A stretch of DNA of 60,000 nucleotides from Tubulanus polymorphus (Eukaryota; Nemertea; Palaeonemertea; Tubulaniformes; Tubulanidae): positions 6,197,175 to 6,257,174 of the forward strand of contig NC_134032.1 in assembly GCF_964204645.1 (NCBI RefSeq), in the 5' to 3' direction. Below, piece by piece: positions 32,697 through 43,602 of the stretch (its first letter is position 1; each line of letters begins with the position of its first letter). The position numbers and the translations under genes were made by a program. The notes under the pieces were generated by a model. It worked only from the letters and a program-made list of their open reading frames with translations. It was not told where the DNA came from and did no database searches.

Positions 32697-32812
32697 ATAA
32701 TAATAATCAACAGGAATACAAGAGGGTTTCTGCGAAAGCAGCAGAAACCCTAATAATAATCAACAGGAATACAATAGGGTTTCTGCGAAAGCAGCAGAAA
32801 CCCTAATAAATA
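32697..32812. repeat. tandem pair of a hairpin-bearing 56-bp unit
   Basis: Two nearly identical units contain AATCAACAGGAATACAA followed by AGGGTTTCTGC-GAAAGCA-GCAGAAACCCT, a perfect 11-bp stem with a 7-nt loop. A diverged single copy lies at 22087-22147. Confidence 0.8.
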
Positions 32813-32815
32813 AGT

Positions 32816-33521
32816 CAGGCCCGTACATAGGAGAGGTTCGAGAGGTTCGGACGAAGTGCCCTTTTCAAATTTTTGCCGCCTGAAAGATTACTCAAATTTA
32901 TCTCAAAAATCGGGCACATGTTGTCATCCCTATCAATCGCAAAAATAGATAAGGGCACATTTTTACAGGATGAGGCAGATAATTTTAAAGAAAAAAGGCA
33001 CGACCGTTCGTCAATCAATTCCGATAAAAAATAAGAAATGGCATTTTGTGTCGTTTTTATCAATCCCAAAACTAGGAAAGGGCATATCTTTACAAGACGA
33101 GGCAGATATTTTTCAACAAAAAGGGCCTTTCTTCGGGATTTCATGTTTAATGTATGTAAACTACATCTCAAGGCAGTTAACTTCCTAGAAAGCAATTTGC
33201 ATCAAGACTTCATTTATTGCTTGGAAATCGCACCAAAAAGCAGTAAATTTCCAAAACTTCTTTGGGAGGACCCTCAGACCCCCTCCCTCATTTTTGGTGG
33301 GTAATTTTGGTGGCTTTTTTAAAATCATTACTACAGTGGCCCATGGATCCACCCTTGTTTTGTCCATATTTCAGGAAATTGATCTAAAAACAGGTCAAAT
33401 GATAGGTCAAATATCAAAATTTTCTCACCCCGTCGGCGATCGCACATCTTGGGTGCTTTTTTGGTGACATTGCCCTTTTTTCTCCAAGTAGCACCCCCCC
33501 CCCCCTGTGCATGCGGGCCTG
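32816..33521. mobile_element. MITE-like element with CAGGCCCG termini, copy 2
   Basis: The left end is CAGGCCCGTACAT and the right end is ATGCGGGCCTG, giving an 8-bp terminal inverted repeat (CAGGCCCG/CGGGCCTG) around about 706 bp; the right end is preceded by a run of 14 C. Flanks share only AAGT (AATAAGT left, CAAGT right), so the target duplication is uncertain. No transposase. The copy at 22989-23690 belongs to the same family. Confidence 0.7.
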
Positions 33522-33629
33522 CAAGTATACACTCATGAGACATTGAATAATTTGGAAGTTGATATTTTGGCTATTGTTGAATATTGTAAGCAAGTAAGTT
33601 GTAAGTTGTATTGTAAGCATTGTATCGTT

Positions 33630-33950
33630 GCTTTTTGACGATGGGGCGCAACGGACGTTCATTACGTCTCAATTAGCCAAAGATTTAGGGCTTCCAATCA
33701 CTAGGAAAGAGACAGTAAGCATGTCTGTTTTTGGATCTGATAAACGTAGTACATCATTTGGATTTGGTTACATTGAATGTCCGTTGCAATGATAGCTGTG
33801 TAGTTGTAAAAGCATTGGTAGTACCCGAAATTACTCAGCCTATATCAGTGAATACTGCATTCAGAGATATTCCAGAATTTAAATCGCTGCAGTTTGCAGA
33901 CACTGTAAATTCTGACAAGATTAATGTTCAGGTGTTAATCGGGTAGGATT
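33630..33950 (+). pseudogene. BEL A protease / DUF1758 region
   Basis: Starts at the catalytic region with FDDGAQRTFI, in which the usual D-T/S-G is DDG as in element B. After about 45 codons a frameshift moves the frame to the one open at 33731-33946. The N-terminal part is lost in the deletion. Confidence 0.7.
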
Positions 33951-33964
33951 TTCATTATGAATTT

Positions 33965-35191
33965 GTGACAGGTCATATGATTGAATCGTCTGTTGGTCCT
34001 GTAGCAATTAGTTCGAAATTGGGCTATTTGGTTTGTGGTCCGGTTGGTATTTTTGCTGATCGTCCTGTAGCTGTAATGAGTGTATTAACAAGCGCAGGAA
34101 AAACGCCGGAATCAGTTGGTGATTTTTGGTCATTGGAGAACATTGGAATTATGCCAAATTCATCGTTTGATAATGATAAAGAATTTGTTACGTATTATTG
34201 CACGAATGAAAAGCATGACAATACATACTACGCTAAATTGCCATGGCGTGAAAATCATCCAGTTCTGCCGTCAAATTTTGACGTGATAGTGAATAGAACG
34301 CATTCAACTATTGATAGATTAAGGAAATCTCCTGAGATGTTGGGAAAGTATTCGGACATCATTGTTGATCGGCTTTCAAAGAATTTCATCGAAAAGGTTT
34401 CCGAATCTGAATTAGATAATTCTAATGTTAAACACTACTTGGATCATCACCCAATATTCAAACAGTCAGTGACGACGCCTGTGCGTATCGTATTCGACTG
34501 TAGATTTAGTGTAGGCGATAATCCTAGTTTAAATGACAGTTTGAATAGTGGCCCTTCGTTGTTCAATGAAATAATTCAAATACTCATGAGATTTCGCTTC
34601 GGTAAAATAGGTCTAACTGCTGATATAGAAAAAGCATTTCTACAGATTGGGTTACACCCTCGGGATCGTGACGTGACTAGATTTTTATGGCCTAAAGATC
34701 CAACCGATCCAAATTCACCCTTAGAGGTATACCGTTTTAAACGGGTTTTGTTTGGTGCGACATGCTCGCCTTTCATTTTAAACAGTACAGTTTTGTTCCA
34801 TTTACAGAATAATTTGAATTCTGTTACCAACGATTTGATACACAACATTTACATGGATAATGTAGTTTCCTTCGTAGATTATGAGGAACAGGCCTTGGAA
34901 TATTATTCACGATCGCGAGATGTGCTCGCTGAAGGTCATTTCAATTTACGTTCCTCGTCTTCGAACTGTTCTGTATTGAGGGAACACGCTCGAAGTTATG
35001 GCGTCTTAGAGAAGTCATTAACTGTAGACATTTTAGGTGTTACTTGGGATACCGAATCCGATTGTCTATCATTGAAATCTAGATCCATAAATACTCTAGA
35101 ACCCGGTAAACCTATCACGAAACGCACAGTGACGAGAGACATGAGTAAGATCTATGATCCATTAAGGGTTGTTCACCCCAGTAACTGTTAA
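33965..35191 (+). pseudogene. BEL A reverse transcriptase
   Basis: Open for 408 codons. Contains VRIVFDCR (fingers), the palm Asp in TADIEKAFLQI, the FGATCSPFILN block and the catalytic YMDN box, a variant of the more usual YVDD. The end (DPLR...) shifts by one base near 35165, after which the RNase H frame takes over. Loss of the second Asp in YMDN is shared in part by element B (YVDN), so it may be a lineage feature rather than decay. Confidence 0.85.
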
Positions 35192-36038
35192 AATAAAGGT
35201 CTTTGTTCAGAGTCTTTGGAAGGATTCTTACGACTGGGACGATCCCCTGCCAGAAGTTTTGTGTTCTCGGTGGAGAGAAATAGCTGGTGATCTAAGCAAT
35301 CTTCCAGAAATCTCGTTACCTCGATATTACTTTGCCGGTCGTGATCAAAATGCACAGCTAGAATTGTTTGCTGATGCCAGTAAATCTGCGTATGGGGCTG
35401 TTTCATATTTGAAGTGTGGTGATGAATGTATCTTGATTTCTTCTAAATCACGGGTAGCTCCTTACAAAGAAAATACTATTCCAAGGTTAGAATTAATTGC
35501 AGCATTGATAGCGTCAAGGTTGACTGATTATATTTGTACCGCTTTAAAGGCGAATGCTCCAAATATCGATGTATATATGTACACAGACAGCCAGATCGTG
35601 TTATCATGGCTTAAGTCTAAAAAGAAATTAAGTGAATTCATTAGGAATAGAGTGTATGAAATAAGATCTTTGGTTGAGAGTACACGCTGGTATTATTGTA
35701 GGTCTGATGAAAATCCTGCTGATTTGCTCACTCGAGGTGTTGATTGTTCTAAACTACGTGAGTTGTATCAATTCTGGTTCCATGGTCCAGACTGGCTAAT
35801 TAGTAATGTTAGGCCGGAGTACCTTTCGATGCCCATTGATGATTCTGAAATCCATGTTATGTCCACTGATTCTGATGCCGATGTTTTCGATGCACCGTTA
35901 CCGTTTGTTGATTATAATTGTTTTTCTTCTATTGTTAGTTTGTTACGACTGTCTTCACTGGTGTTTCGATTCATCAACAACTGCAGAGCTGGAGTTACCC
36001 CGAGGCTTCACGGTAATATTATTACCTTACTCGTTTGA
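35169..36038 (+). pseudogene. BEL A connection and RNase H domain
   Basis: Contains FADASKSAYGAVSYL (first RNase H Asp), TIPRLELIAALIASRL (Glu), YTDSQIVLSWL (Asp) and ENPADLLTRG near the C-terminus, a complete RNase H active-site series. The frame then runs into a deletion at about 35990-36035 that removes the spacer and the first part of the integrase. Confidence 0.85.
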
Positions 36039-36583
36039 TAGTGTACAGAGAGCATTGTTACAACTTCCATTCTGGAGTTAATTCTACTATCGCAAAACTC
36101 AGAGAGGTCTATTGGATTCCGCAGATTCGACAACTTGTAAAGAACATACTTAAAAAATGTGTTGTATGTCGCAAATTATCATGTAAACCTTACAGGCTCC
36201 CAGATCCTCCACCCTTGCCTATATCTCGAATCACAGAAGTAACATGCTTTCATTTCACAGGCGTGGATTATCTGGGGCCTTTGTTCGTAAGATCGAAAAG
36301 TGGAGATTATGTAAAAACACACGTTTGTTTGTTTACATGCGCGGTGAGCCGTGCAGTTCATTTGGAGCTTGTGTCAGATCTTACTACAGAACAATTCATA
36401 TTAGCATTTAAGAGATTTGTGTCACGTAGGTCCGTACCTAGACAGCTCATTTCTGATAATGCATCTACGTTCACTTGTGCTAATGATATTCTGATCCGCA
36501 GAGTTTTCGACATATTCATCCCAACAAGGGATTATTTGGAAATTCATTCCAAAACGTGCCCCGTGGCACGGCGGATTTTATGA
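36035..36583 (+). pseudogene. BEL A integrase, zinc-binding and core part
   Basis: The HHCC-type zinc region is partly present (C-V-V-C after KNILKK). The core has GVDYLGPL (first Asp) and ISDNASTF (second Asp). A one-base shift near 36550 ends the frame before the third catalytic residue. Confidence 0.8.
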
Positions 36584-36596
36584 ACGATTAGTAGCT

Positions 36597-37331
36597 TTGG
36601 TGAAATCATCAATTTATAAGGTGCTAGGTAGAACCTCCGTGACATTTGATGAGTTGCATACTTTAGTTACGCAGATTGAAGGTCGATTAAATGACCGTCC
36701 AATTACGTATATATCTGATGATGTACGCGACCCGGAACCTCTGACTCCGTCCATGCTCCTTTGTGGACACCGTCTTACTTCTGTTCCGGTTGCAGATTTT
36801 GATAATACTGATCCAGAGTTTCGTGTTGATAATGAGAAATTTGTGAAAAGATATAATTATTTGGATTCATTGATTACACAATTTTGGAATAGATGGAAAG
36901 GTGAATATGTGTTAAGTTTACGTGAGTTTCACCGTACTACGGGCCATTATTGTTGTGATAAGGTCGGTTCAGTAGTTCAAATTCACGATAGCGTTCCTCG
37001 TTTAAGGTGGCGTCTAGGTGTAGTTACTGAATTACATCTGGGAAACGATGGCCACGTGAGATCCGCATCTCTTAAAACATCAACCGGATTTACGAATAGA
37101 GCTATAAGTTGTTTGTATCCTATAGAGGTTTGCGCTAAGGAACCCGTAATAAGTTCTTCAGTGAGTGATGCTCCAGTAACACGTCCGAAGAGATTCACGT
37201 TTTATCAACACGTCCGAAGAGAGCAGCGGCAGTTGCAGCAGAAGCAAAAATTCGTCAACTTTCGCGCCGGGCGGAGGAGTCGGATGATGATTAATTGCGC
37301 TCTTGAAATATTTATAATACTTGCTGTTTAA
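36597..37331 (+). pseudogene. BEL A integrase C-terminal part (DUF5641)
   Basis: The reading frame continues from the Glu-containing W-H-G-G-F-Y-E-R block just upstream (about 36560-36595) into LNDRPITYI, PLTPSMLL and the DUF5641 region with FWNRWKGEYV and LRWRLGVV. It ends with TAA, 112 bp upstream of the 3' LTR. Confidence 0.8.
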
Positions 37332-37443
37332 ATTTAATTATTGTATGTATATCTGTATTTTTATTTGAGGTAAACTTGAATGATGTAAGAAAATGAAATT
37401 GTTATATCAATTTTGAGATTTATATATTTTGCGGCGGGAGAAA

Positions 37444-37655
37444 TGTTGAATATTGTAAGCAAGTTTATCTGTATATCCTGTTGTTACGGTTTATGGTCGA
37501 GTTAGTTCACGGTTTATTACTCACATTATTTGTACCTTATATAAATACAGTATTGGGAATAAATTTTATGTCATTTGTATCTGCGATATACGTGTGTGTG
37601 TTATTGGTCTTTGGTGCGCCCGTTTAAGGGCCCGATCGTCGCAGAGTTTTCTACA
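37444..37655 (+). repeat. BEL A 3' LTR
   Basis: 212 bp starting TGTTGAATATTG and ending TTTTCTACA, preceded by a purine-rich GCGGCGGGAGAAA tract. Contains a TATATAAATA box near 37540 and an AATAAA near 37558. Confidence 0.75.
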
Positions 37656-37660
37656 GCAAT

Positions 37661-39581
37661 ATTAATTTTTGTAATATCTTTTTGTTGCCTTATGGCTTAT
37701 TGTGACTCATTATTGACGTCGCAGGTGTACATTAACCAAAGCGAGAGGGCTTGAATACCGGTAGCGATTTCACAATGGGACAAGCTCCTGTAAGCAGGTA
37801 ATTTAGGGAACCACCCAAGGCCAAATTCTACAAAAGCAGAGACTATAATGTACATAGAAAGAATTGGCTGCGTTCTCACTACGGAAAAACTATTCAAAGC
37901 CCGACAAATAACCTGTATTTCATAAATTCCAAGCTCGGTAATAATAGTCCTAACTACGCTAATAGTTATGACGCGATCTTTGGGGAAGAGTCGGTCGCCT
38001 TCGTCATCAGTATCTGTTATGGCCGTGTCTAAGTGAAGGGATCAAGGATTTGACTGTGAAGACCTTTTGACCAGCGAGCCGCGCAGCAGCGAAGTCCGAG
38101 CGACCGGATATCGCAAGACTGGGGCGCTCAAGGGGTGTCCCTCTCGACGTTTCGAAAGTTTTGGAAAATCCTCGGGAAAATGGTGGAATATGATGGCATT
38201 TGAAGACACGACGTTTCGATCTCACCCTAGAAATCATCGTCAGGTGTCAAGACAACGTCGTGTCTTCTATATATTTTAGATTGAATAAATAAATTCTTGT
38301 TTTTAAATTCTTTTAATCTGTAGATAGTGGGTTTTTATCTTATTATCCGTTCGCCACGTTTGAGTTTGGTTATCGTTCTATTGGTACTTATTGTATTAAT
38401 CCCCACCTGTGCGGTCATTTTGATACCCCTCAACCAACGAATTGACCATGATATCTTCATATACCTAATAATACCGAAAGTCGTACCGGACTGCTCCGTT
38501 GTTACTGCATGTGTCGCCCTGAAAAATTTGCCCGGTGGTAGATCTCGACGTCTTTTATCGCTTGGGCATAGTTTCCAATTCTGGAGCTTATGTGGTGGGT
38601 CATTGACCAAATTTCTGTAGTTTCTCCTACTATTCACTAAGGGCGCATGGGTCTGCTGGCATCACTGACTTGAGACGAGACAGCCACAGTTGCCAGTTGA
38701 TACAGTACGAGTTACTGCTGCCTTTGAGACCCGGCTGCTGGGTCAGGAAACAGTTTTTCAAATGTAACAGATGATAGTAAATAAAAAAGCAACTAACCCA
38801 ACTTACTGTAACCTACGATGCACTGTTGCCGGTTCACACTCACTTACTGTAGTCAGCAGAATGATGAGCTGGACTGAAGCGTTAGCGAAGTGTGTGACTA
38901 AACTTTTTTTGTTGTTTATCTGTACCTGCTGCACCCACGGGTTCAAATCTGTACCGCATAAAATTCATACATAATGAAATGATCATATCGGTACTTTGCA
39001 CATTTTTTTGCTATCTAAAGTTCTGTTACGGCCCTCGATGGGAAGGAGAAATTTTGGGTATGATATAAAGGGACCCAGCTATCCACGCGGGCACATGTCA
39101 AGACGGTCCCGAGATCCCATATGGTCTCTACGGGCACGGGTGATCACACCACATAATAGGCCACTTTAAAATGCTCGTACTCAATTCACGTGCAATGAAT
39201 TAAAAAGTCGGAAAATCTACGTTTAGAAATCACCCGGCTTTCCAGTACTAGCAATGCTTAAATTTTTATCATACCATTAATTGAAAAACGCCTAGATAGT
39301 CGTCAATCATTTAAAAGTAGAACATTTAGATTGGATACTGATATCTAAAATAATGCATCAGAAAGTGCAGTTTGGCGTATGCATCTCTCGTCCACTTAGT
39401 ACGTACATTTTCTAAGAGACTCCCTATAAGAACCGTACGTCCATATTCCTTTCATCACTTCCCGTTCGAAATTTAGTAGAATATTTGTTTATCTCCCTCC
39501 CCAGGAAATCGTTACATATAATACTAATTGAACGTTCATCCTCGAAGTTTGTAAATCCCCTGATTTTCTTTTGGTGTTATG
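37661..39581. other. intergenic stretch between BEL A and the candidate small gene
   Basis: Contains the hammerhead-like fold at 38202-38267 and a diverged 60-bp dispersed block at 39184-39245 (also at 10139-10200). No exon recognised. Confidence 0.35.
38202..38267 (-). ncRNA. hammerhead-like ribozyme fold
   Basis: Read on the - strand: GAAGACACGACG, then UU, a short GU(CUUGAC)AC helix, CUGACGA, one extra U, the helix GAUUUC/GAGAUC around UAGGGU, GAAA, and finally CGUCGUGUCUUC. The outer 12-bp helix is perfect, and both core boxes (CUGANGA and GAAA) fit the hammerhead consensus in the order expected for a helix-III-open form. Weak points are a 2-bp helix I and the extra U before helix II. 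Such motifs occur in Penelope-like elements and retrozymes. Activity is untested. Confidence 0.45.
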
Positions 39582-39589
39582 TATATAAG
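39582..39589 (+). promoter_or_regulatory. TATA box of the candidate small secreted gene
   Basis: TATATAAG lies 103 bp upstream of an ATG that begins a signal-peptide-like exon. A start site would be expected near 39612. Confidence 0.45.
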
Positions 39590-39691
39590 GCGAGTCTCCA
39601 GCACTGAACAAACTATGACGTCACGTTCACGTGCAATTACTCTGTTCTGCTCATAAAATATGTACATATCTATTTTTAATGCATGCAGAAA

Positions 39692-40180
39692 ATGGCGAGG
39701 TCAGTCGTTGAAGTATTTACTGCAGCTATAATAATTTCAATGCTATTCCCAGTCACCACAAGGTCAGTATACAACTTAAGCCTGGATTTCCGTTTAAATT
39801 CACTTCTTATTGCAATCATCATTCATAATAATCTTAATTATCATTGATGTATTTATCATCATTTCTTAAACCTTGAAACCAAGCGGACATGAACGTCCAG
39901 TGTATGTACAGCCTTGCATGGCTCTTTTCAGCAGGGTCCTATAATACACTTCATATTTCTATGATCCATTTACGTAACCTAATTCAATGATGATATTATA
40001 TTTTCAAGACAAAGTTTAATAATTATTTTTAATACAATTCAATAAATACAATACAAATGGTGTTTTAGTTTCAGCCAACGATGTGCAATGCTCAAATATG
40101 ATCGACCTGTTAAAATCGATCCCATTGTCGAACATGAAAATGTCTCATCACGCCTTAGACGATCATTTCGACATAACTGA
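39692..40180 (+). CDS. candidate small secreted protein, two exons
   Basis: Exon 1 (39692-39762) encodes a signal-peptide-like stretch (EVFTAAIIISMLFPVTT) and ends at ACAAG before donor GTCAGT. An acceptor TTAGTTTCAG ends at 40074. Joined in phase, exon 2 (40075-40180) gives a 58-residue product that contains a dibasic RLRRSF near its C-terminus, as in processed peptides. However, another frame of exon 2 is open for longer (40083-40304, reading DLLKSIPLSNMKMSHHALDD), with a possible donor at GAG/GTAGGC (40191). So either the peptide or a longer gene with an additional exon is possible. No family is recognised. Confidence 0.4.
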
Positions 40181-40309
40181 TGCCTTGGAGGTAGGCTTAA
40201 AGGGCCAGGAAAAATTCTGGTCAATTTATTCTTTGTACAATCGTAAACAGACAATTCAGAAAAACGCTTTCTCATTATTGACAATTGATTGTGATCACTA
40301 CTAGATAAA

Positions 40310-40817
40310 CCTTCTGCTATTTTGCAGGGGACCCTATCGTTAATTATCGTGAATACTTGGATTTTCTGCTACTTTGCAGAAGGCTATTGTTATTTTCATT
40401 CATGATAACTTTTTCCGCCCCTTCCAGCCAGTCAGTGTTCATAAAGTGTATATCGCCTATCAAACCGACTACTGACAGCTACTAGCGCAATGAATAATCC
40501 GCTGGCATACGTCATATCTCTAATATGTACATTCCTCCTTATTTAAGTCGTTAAATAGTACATTGTTTTACATTGTCAATGATGAATCATGAATAAATGG
40601 CATAATATCAATCGATAATATTTTGAATTTGAATATATCAGTTATTGAGTTGAATTGACCAACAACCAGTCTAGCTCAGATATATAACGCTGAAAAGATA
40701 ATTATCAGGACATGGAAATTTATCAAACACAAAAATTAAGATATGATGAAATATGTTCAATTTCAAAATAAATGCCAAAATTCACGATTGTCATTTTGAA
40801 GAAACGCCAATATTGAT
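40310..40817. other. unassigned intergenic DNA
   Basis: No gene recognised; two TTTTGCAG/TTTGCAG acceptor-like sites at about 40320 and 40378 lie here but lead into no convincing exon. Confidence 0.35.
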
Positions 40818-40822
40818 CATGT

Positions 40823-41018
40823 TTTCCTAAATTTTGCAGGAATATAGATAGGAACGAACTAACCCATATGATGTTCTGTACAACACTAACTCAACTTTAT
40901 TCAACGACTCAACATACACAATATAATGCCTGGTCAGGCATGAAGGAGGCTTACAGAAATAAAGGCCAAATCCAGAGTTAATACCACATACCCAATAAGC
41001 CAAACACAATTCAGGACA
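40823..41018 (-). repeat. BEL B 3' LTR
   Basis: 196 bp. On the - strand it starts TGTCCTGAATTGTGTTTGGC and ends AATTTAGGAAA, next to the CATGT duplication. Confidence 0.9.
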
Positions 41019-41071
41019 CTCCCGGGGCCCAAAAGGTCAACATTATCATAAATGACGATAAATCACACAGT

Positions 41072-41845
41072 TCATATCATACTTTTAATTTTATCATTAG
41101 CAATTACCGCAGCTTTTCTTAAAGTTCTAGAACGTAATGGCGTATTAACCTCGATTTTCAGAATTTCCAAGGGCATTCCAATCCCGCCACGCACATTATG
41201 AATACTGTAACAGTCAATTTCCAATGGATAAAGTTTATTTACTGGTCTATTCGTTACTCCAGAAGAAGTATTAACAATCGCGGAACGCACCAAATTATCG
41301 GAACTGCGAATAAGATCGGTAATCACACCAGACTTCCATCTAAGGCGTGGTAAGTCATCGTGTATAAGAACGCGAATATGTTCCGAGTTATTCTTACTAG
41401 CGTATATATGCCATTCGCGTAAACTGGTAAGATATTCGTTAATCCAACGACGTCTAAACGACAACAATAATCCCGCACGATATCTTACTCTTTTATCGAT
41501 ATCAGTCTGATTTATCACGAACTCTGGGTCACCACGTTCAGACTCTTCAACACGGATCTGCGGTAACGATGTAAGTTTACGACTAATCAATAGATGCGAC
41601 GGAGTTAAGGGGTTATCGTCTTTCACGTCCGTCGATAATACGGTAAGTGGACGGTCGTTTAAAATGGCCTCCACCTCGGTGATCGCAATTCTTAATTCCT
41701 CAAACGATAAGTTTTGGCGACCAAACGTTTTCTTAATACAAGATTTTACTAGGCCGACTAAACGCTCCCAGTATCCACCATGCCACGGCGCACGCTTACA
41801 AATATATTTCCACGTGATACCCAAGGAAGCTACGTGATTTTTCAC
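41072..41845 (-). pseudogene. BEL B integrase C-terminal part
   Basis: Begins with the end of the catalytic core, APWHGGYWERLVGLVKS (the third catalytic residue, Glu), then LNDRPLTVL, PLTPSHLLI and the DUF5641 region (FRRRWINEYL, LRWKSGVI). A one-base shift separates it from the preceding part. Confidence 0.85.
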
Positions 41846-41868
41846 CTCACTGGCCGAAAGAGGTTTAG

Positions 41869-42876
41869 CTATTTCAGTAGACGCTCTAACCTTGGAGTAA
41901 TCATAATGATTACTCCAAGCTCTAACAAAGGTTGAAGCATTGTCGGAATAAAGTTCTCTATAGGTAGCGAACGACGGCTAACGAATCTGCAGAAAGCTTG
42001 AATAAAACTGTCCGTGCTCAAGTCTGTCACTAACTCTAAATGTATAGCCCTGGTCGCGGCACAGGTAAAAAGACAGACGTAAGTCTTCTGTTTCCCGGCT
42101 AACAGCGGCCCAAGGAAATCTAGTCCGCTGTAGAAAAACGGCGGTACGTCTGAGACACGGCTCTGCGGTAAAGGCGGCGAATTCGGCAAGCAATATGGTG
42201 AGCCTGCTATTTTACGACATGGCACACATTTACGCTGTATGCGTTTTACAAACGGACGAACGGAAGTTATCCAGTATCGCTCACGGATTTTGGCTACAGT
42301 ATTGTTTGTTTCCAGATGAAAACACGCTCTATGCGATTCCTTGACGATCAAAGCGGCGATCTCACATTTAGGAATCAATACTGGGTACTTTGCTTCAGTA
42401 TCTAACGGCCAATTATGAATACGACCGGCACTTCTGATGACACCTTGTTCATCAATGTACAGTCTCAGATGTGAAACGGTTTGATTCTTCTTGCTGTTTC
42501 GAATATCCGATATAAGCTCATCGTATTGCTGCCTCTGAACCGATTTTAGTTCCGCAGTCTTTAACTCGCACGAACCAAGAACATCTAATTTTCGATTTTT
42601 GACGTTACATCTGCAGTTGTTGATAAATCGTAATACTAAGGCTGTAATACGCATTAACCCTCTCAGGGTAGGAAAAATCATGTACACTATACATATCGAA
42701 TCGCTAATGTCCGGTAAACGAAATTCAACTTCATGTAGTTCTGCTGCAGAGGTGTTGACTAAACACGTTTCGCTCTCATTTACGATTTCGTTGTTCACTT
42801 CATTTAAATTCACCGCGTGTAGTTTGTTCTCGCTAATCCAACTAGGACCGTTTAACCAGTCTTTACTGTTCATCAA
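41869..42876 (-). pseudogene. BEL B spacer and integrase N-terminal part
   Basis: Contains GVIRSAGRIHNW, a zinc region with His in ESHRACFHLETN and Cys in CVPCRK, and GLDFLGPLL with the first core Asp. The frame shifts near 41960, so the second Asp region (normally S-D-N-A-S) is read out of frame at the end of this piece. Confidence 0.85.
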
Positions 42877-42900
42877 TTTAGACGCTGTTGTACCTCTAGG

Positions 42901-43273
42901 TTATATGTCTGCAGGATTGGAACCCGAACAACAGTAATTCCAATTCGCGATATTCGTTAATTTCCGAATTTCGACAACGCGATTGGATACGAATCTAGGT
43001 AGCGATTTCGCTGAATTCAACCAGGCTAGTACAACTCTACTGTCACTCCATAAGCGAACGTTCAGATCAGGAATTCCTAATTCAGCCCCCACGAGCCGCA
43101 ACAAGAGCCGCCAACAATTCCAGCTGCGGAATTGTAAGTTGTTTCGCTACGGGTGCTACGCGAGTTTTAGCTATCAAAAGCGCGGAAATATTTCTATTGA
43201 CCAAATAAGCCACTGATCCATAGCATGACATACTTGCGTCACCGAATAAATGTAGTTCGAACGGCTCTGACAC
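42901..43273 (-). pseudogene. BEL B RNase H domain (two frames)
   Basis: The upstream piece (43082-43273) has [16 protein letters not shown] (first Asp) and [15 protein letters not shown] (Glu). The downstream piece (42901-43104), in another frame, has LWSDSRVVLAWL (Asp) and CSGSNPADI. One shift lies near 43090. Confidence 0.8.
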
Positions 43274-43279
43274 AGAATG

Positions 43280-43579
43280 TCAGAAGTATTGACGCGGTAC
43301 GGATAAACCAGAAATCTCCTGTATATCGCGCGCGATGAAACTCCATTCACGACATAAGTCCGGCGCCAAAACATTGTCCCAGTCTAGATCTAACTTCCAA
43401 AGCTTCTGAATGAAGAGTTTCGCCCTGATTACTACCGGGGTCGTGAAACCCAACGGATCGAATAACTTAGACGCTTGCCGTAATACAATACGCTTGGTAA
43501 CGTCATTATCTAATTCCACGGTTTGAACTGGTTTTAATGCGTTATAATCCGTTTCAGTGTTCCAATGTAGACCTAACAC
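43280..43579 (-). pseudogene. BEL B connection region after reverse transcriptase
   Basis: Reads LGLHWNTETDYNALKPV and KLFDPLGFTTPVVIRAKLF, the conserved FDPLG segment that follows the BEL reverse transcriptase. Confidence 0.8.
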
Positions 43580-43602
43580 ATTCGTTTTTGTAACGGACTC
43601 TG

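Larger units (their letters stand above)
33575..37655 (+). mobile_element. BEL/Pao LTR retrotransposon A, 5'-deleted
   Basis: The first about 45 bp repeat the start of the 3' LTR (TGTTGAATATTGTAAGCAAG at 33575 and 37444). The sequence then jumps directly into the protease, so the rest of the 5' LTR, leader and gag are deleted. Order on the + strand is protease, reverse transcriptase, RNase H, integrase and 3' LTR, the BEL/Pao arrangement. The 5-bp flanks GCTAT (33570-33574) and GCAAT (37656-37660) differ by one base, consistent with a decayed target duplication. Every domain junction carries a frameshift or deletion. Confidence 0.85.

Noticed and set aside
38850-38975. tRNA-like B-box (GGGTTCAAATC) that could mark a SINE
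   Set aside because: No convincing A-box spacing, cloverleaf or tail; similar single B-box matches occur at 16890, 21720 and 47015 and are expected by chance.
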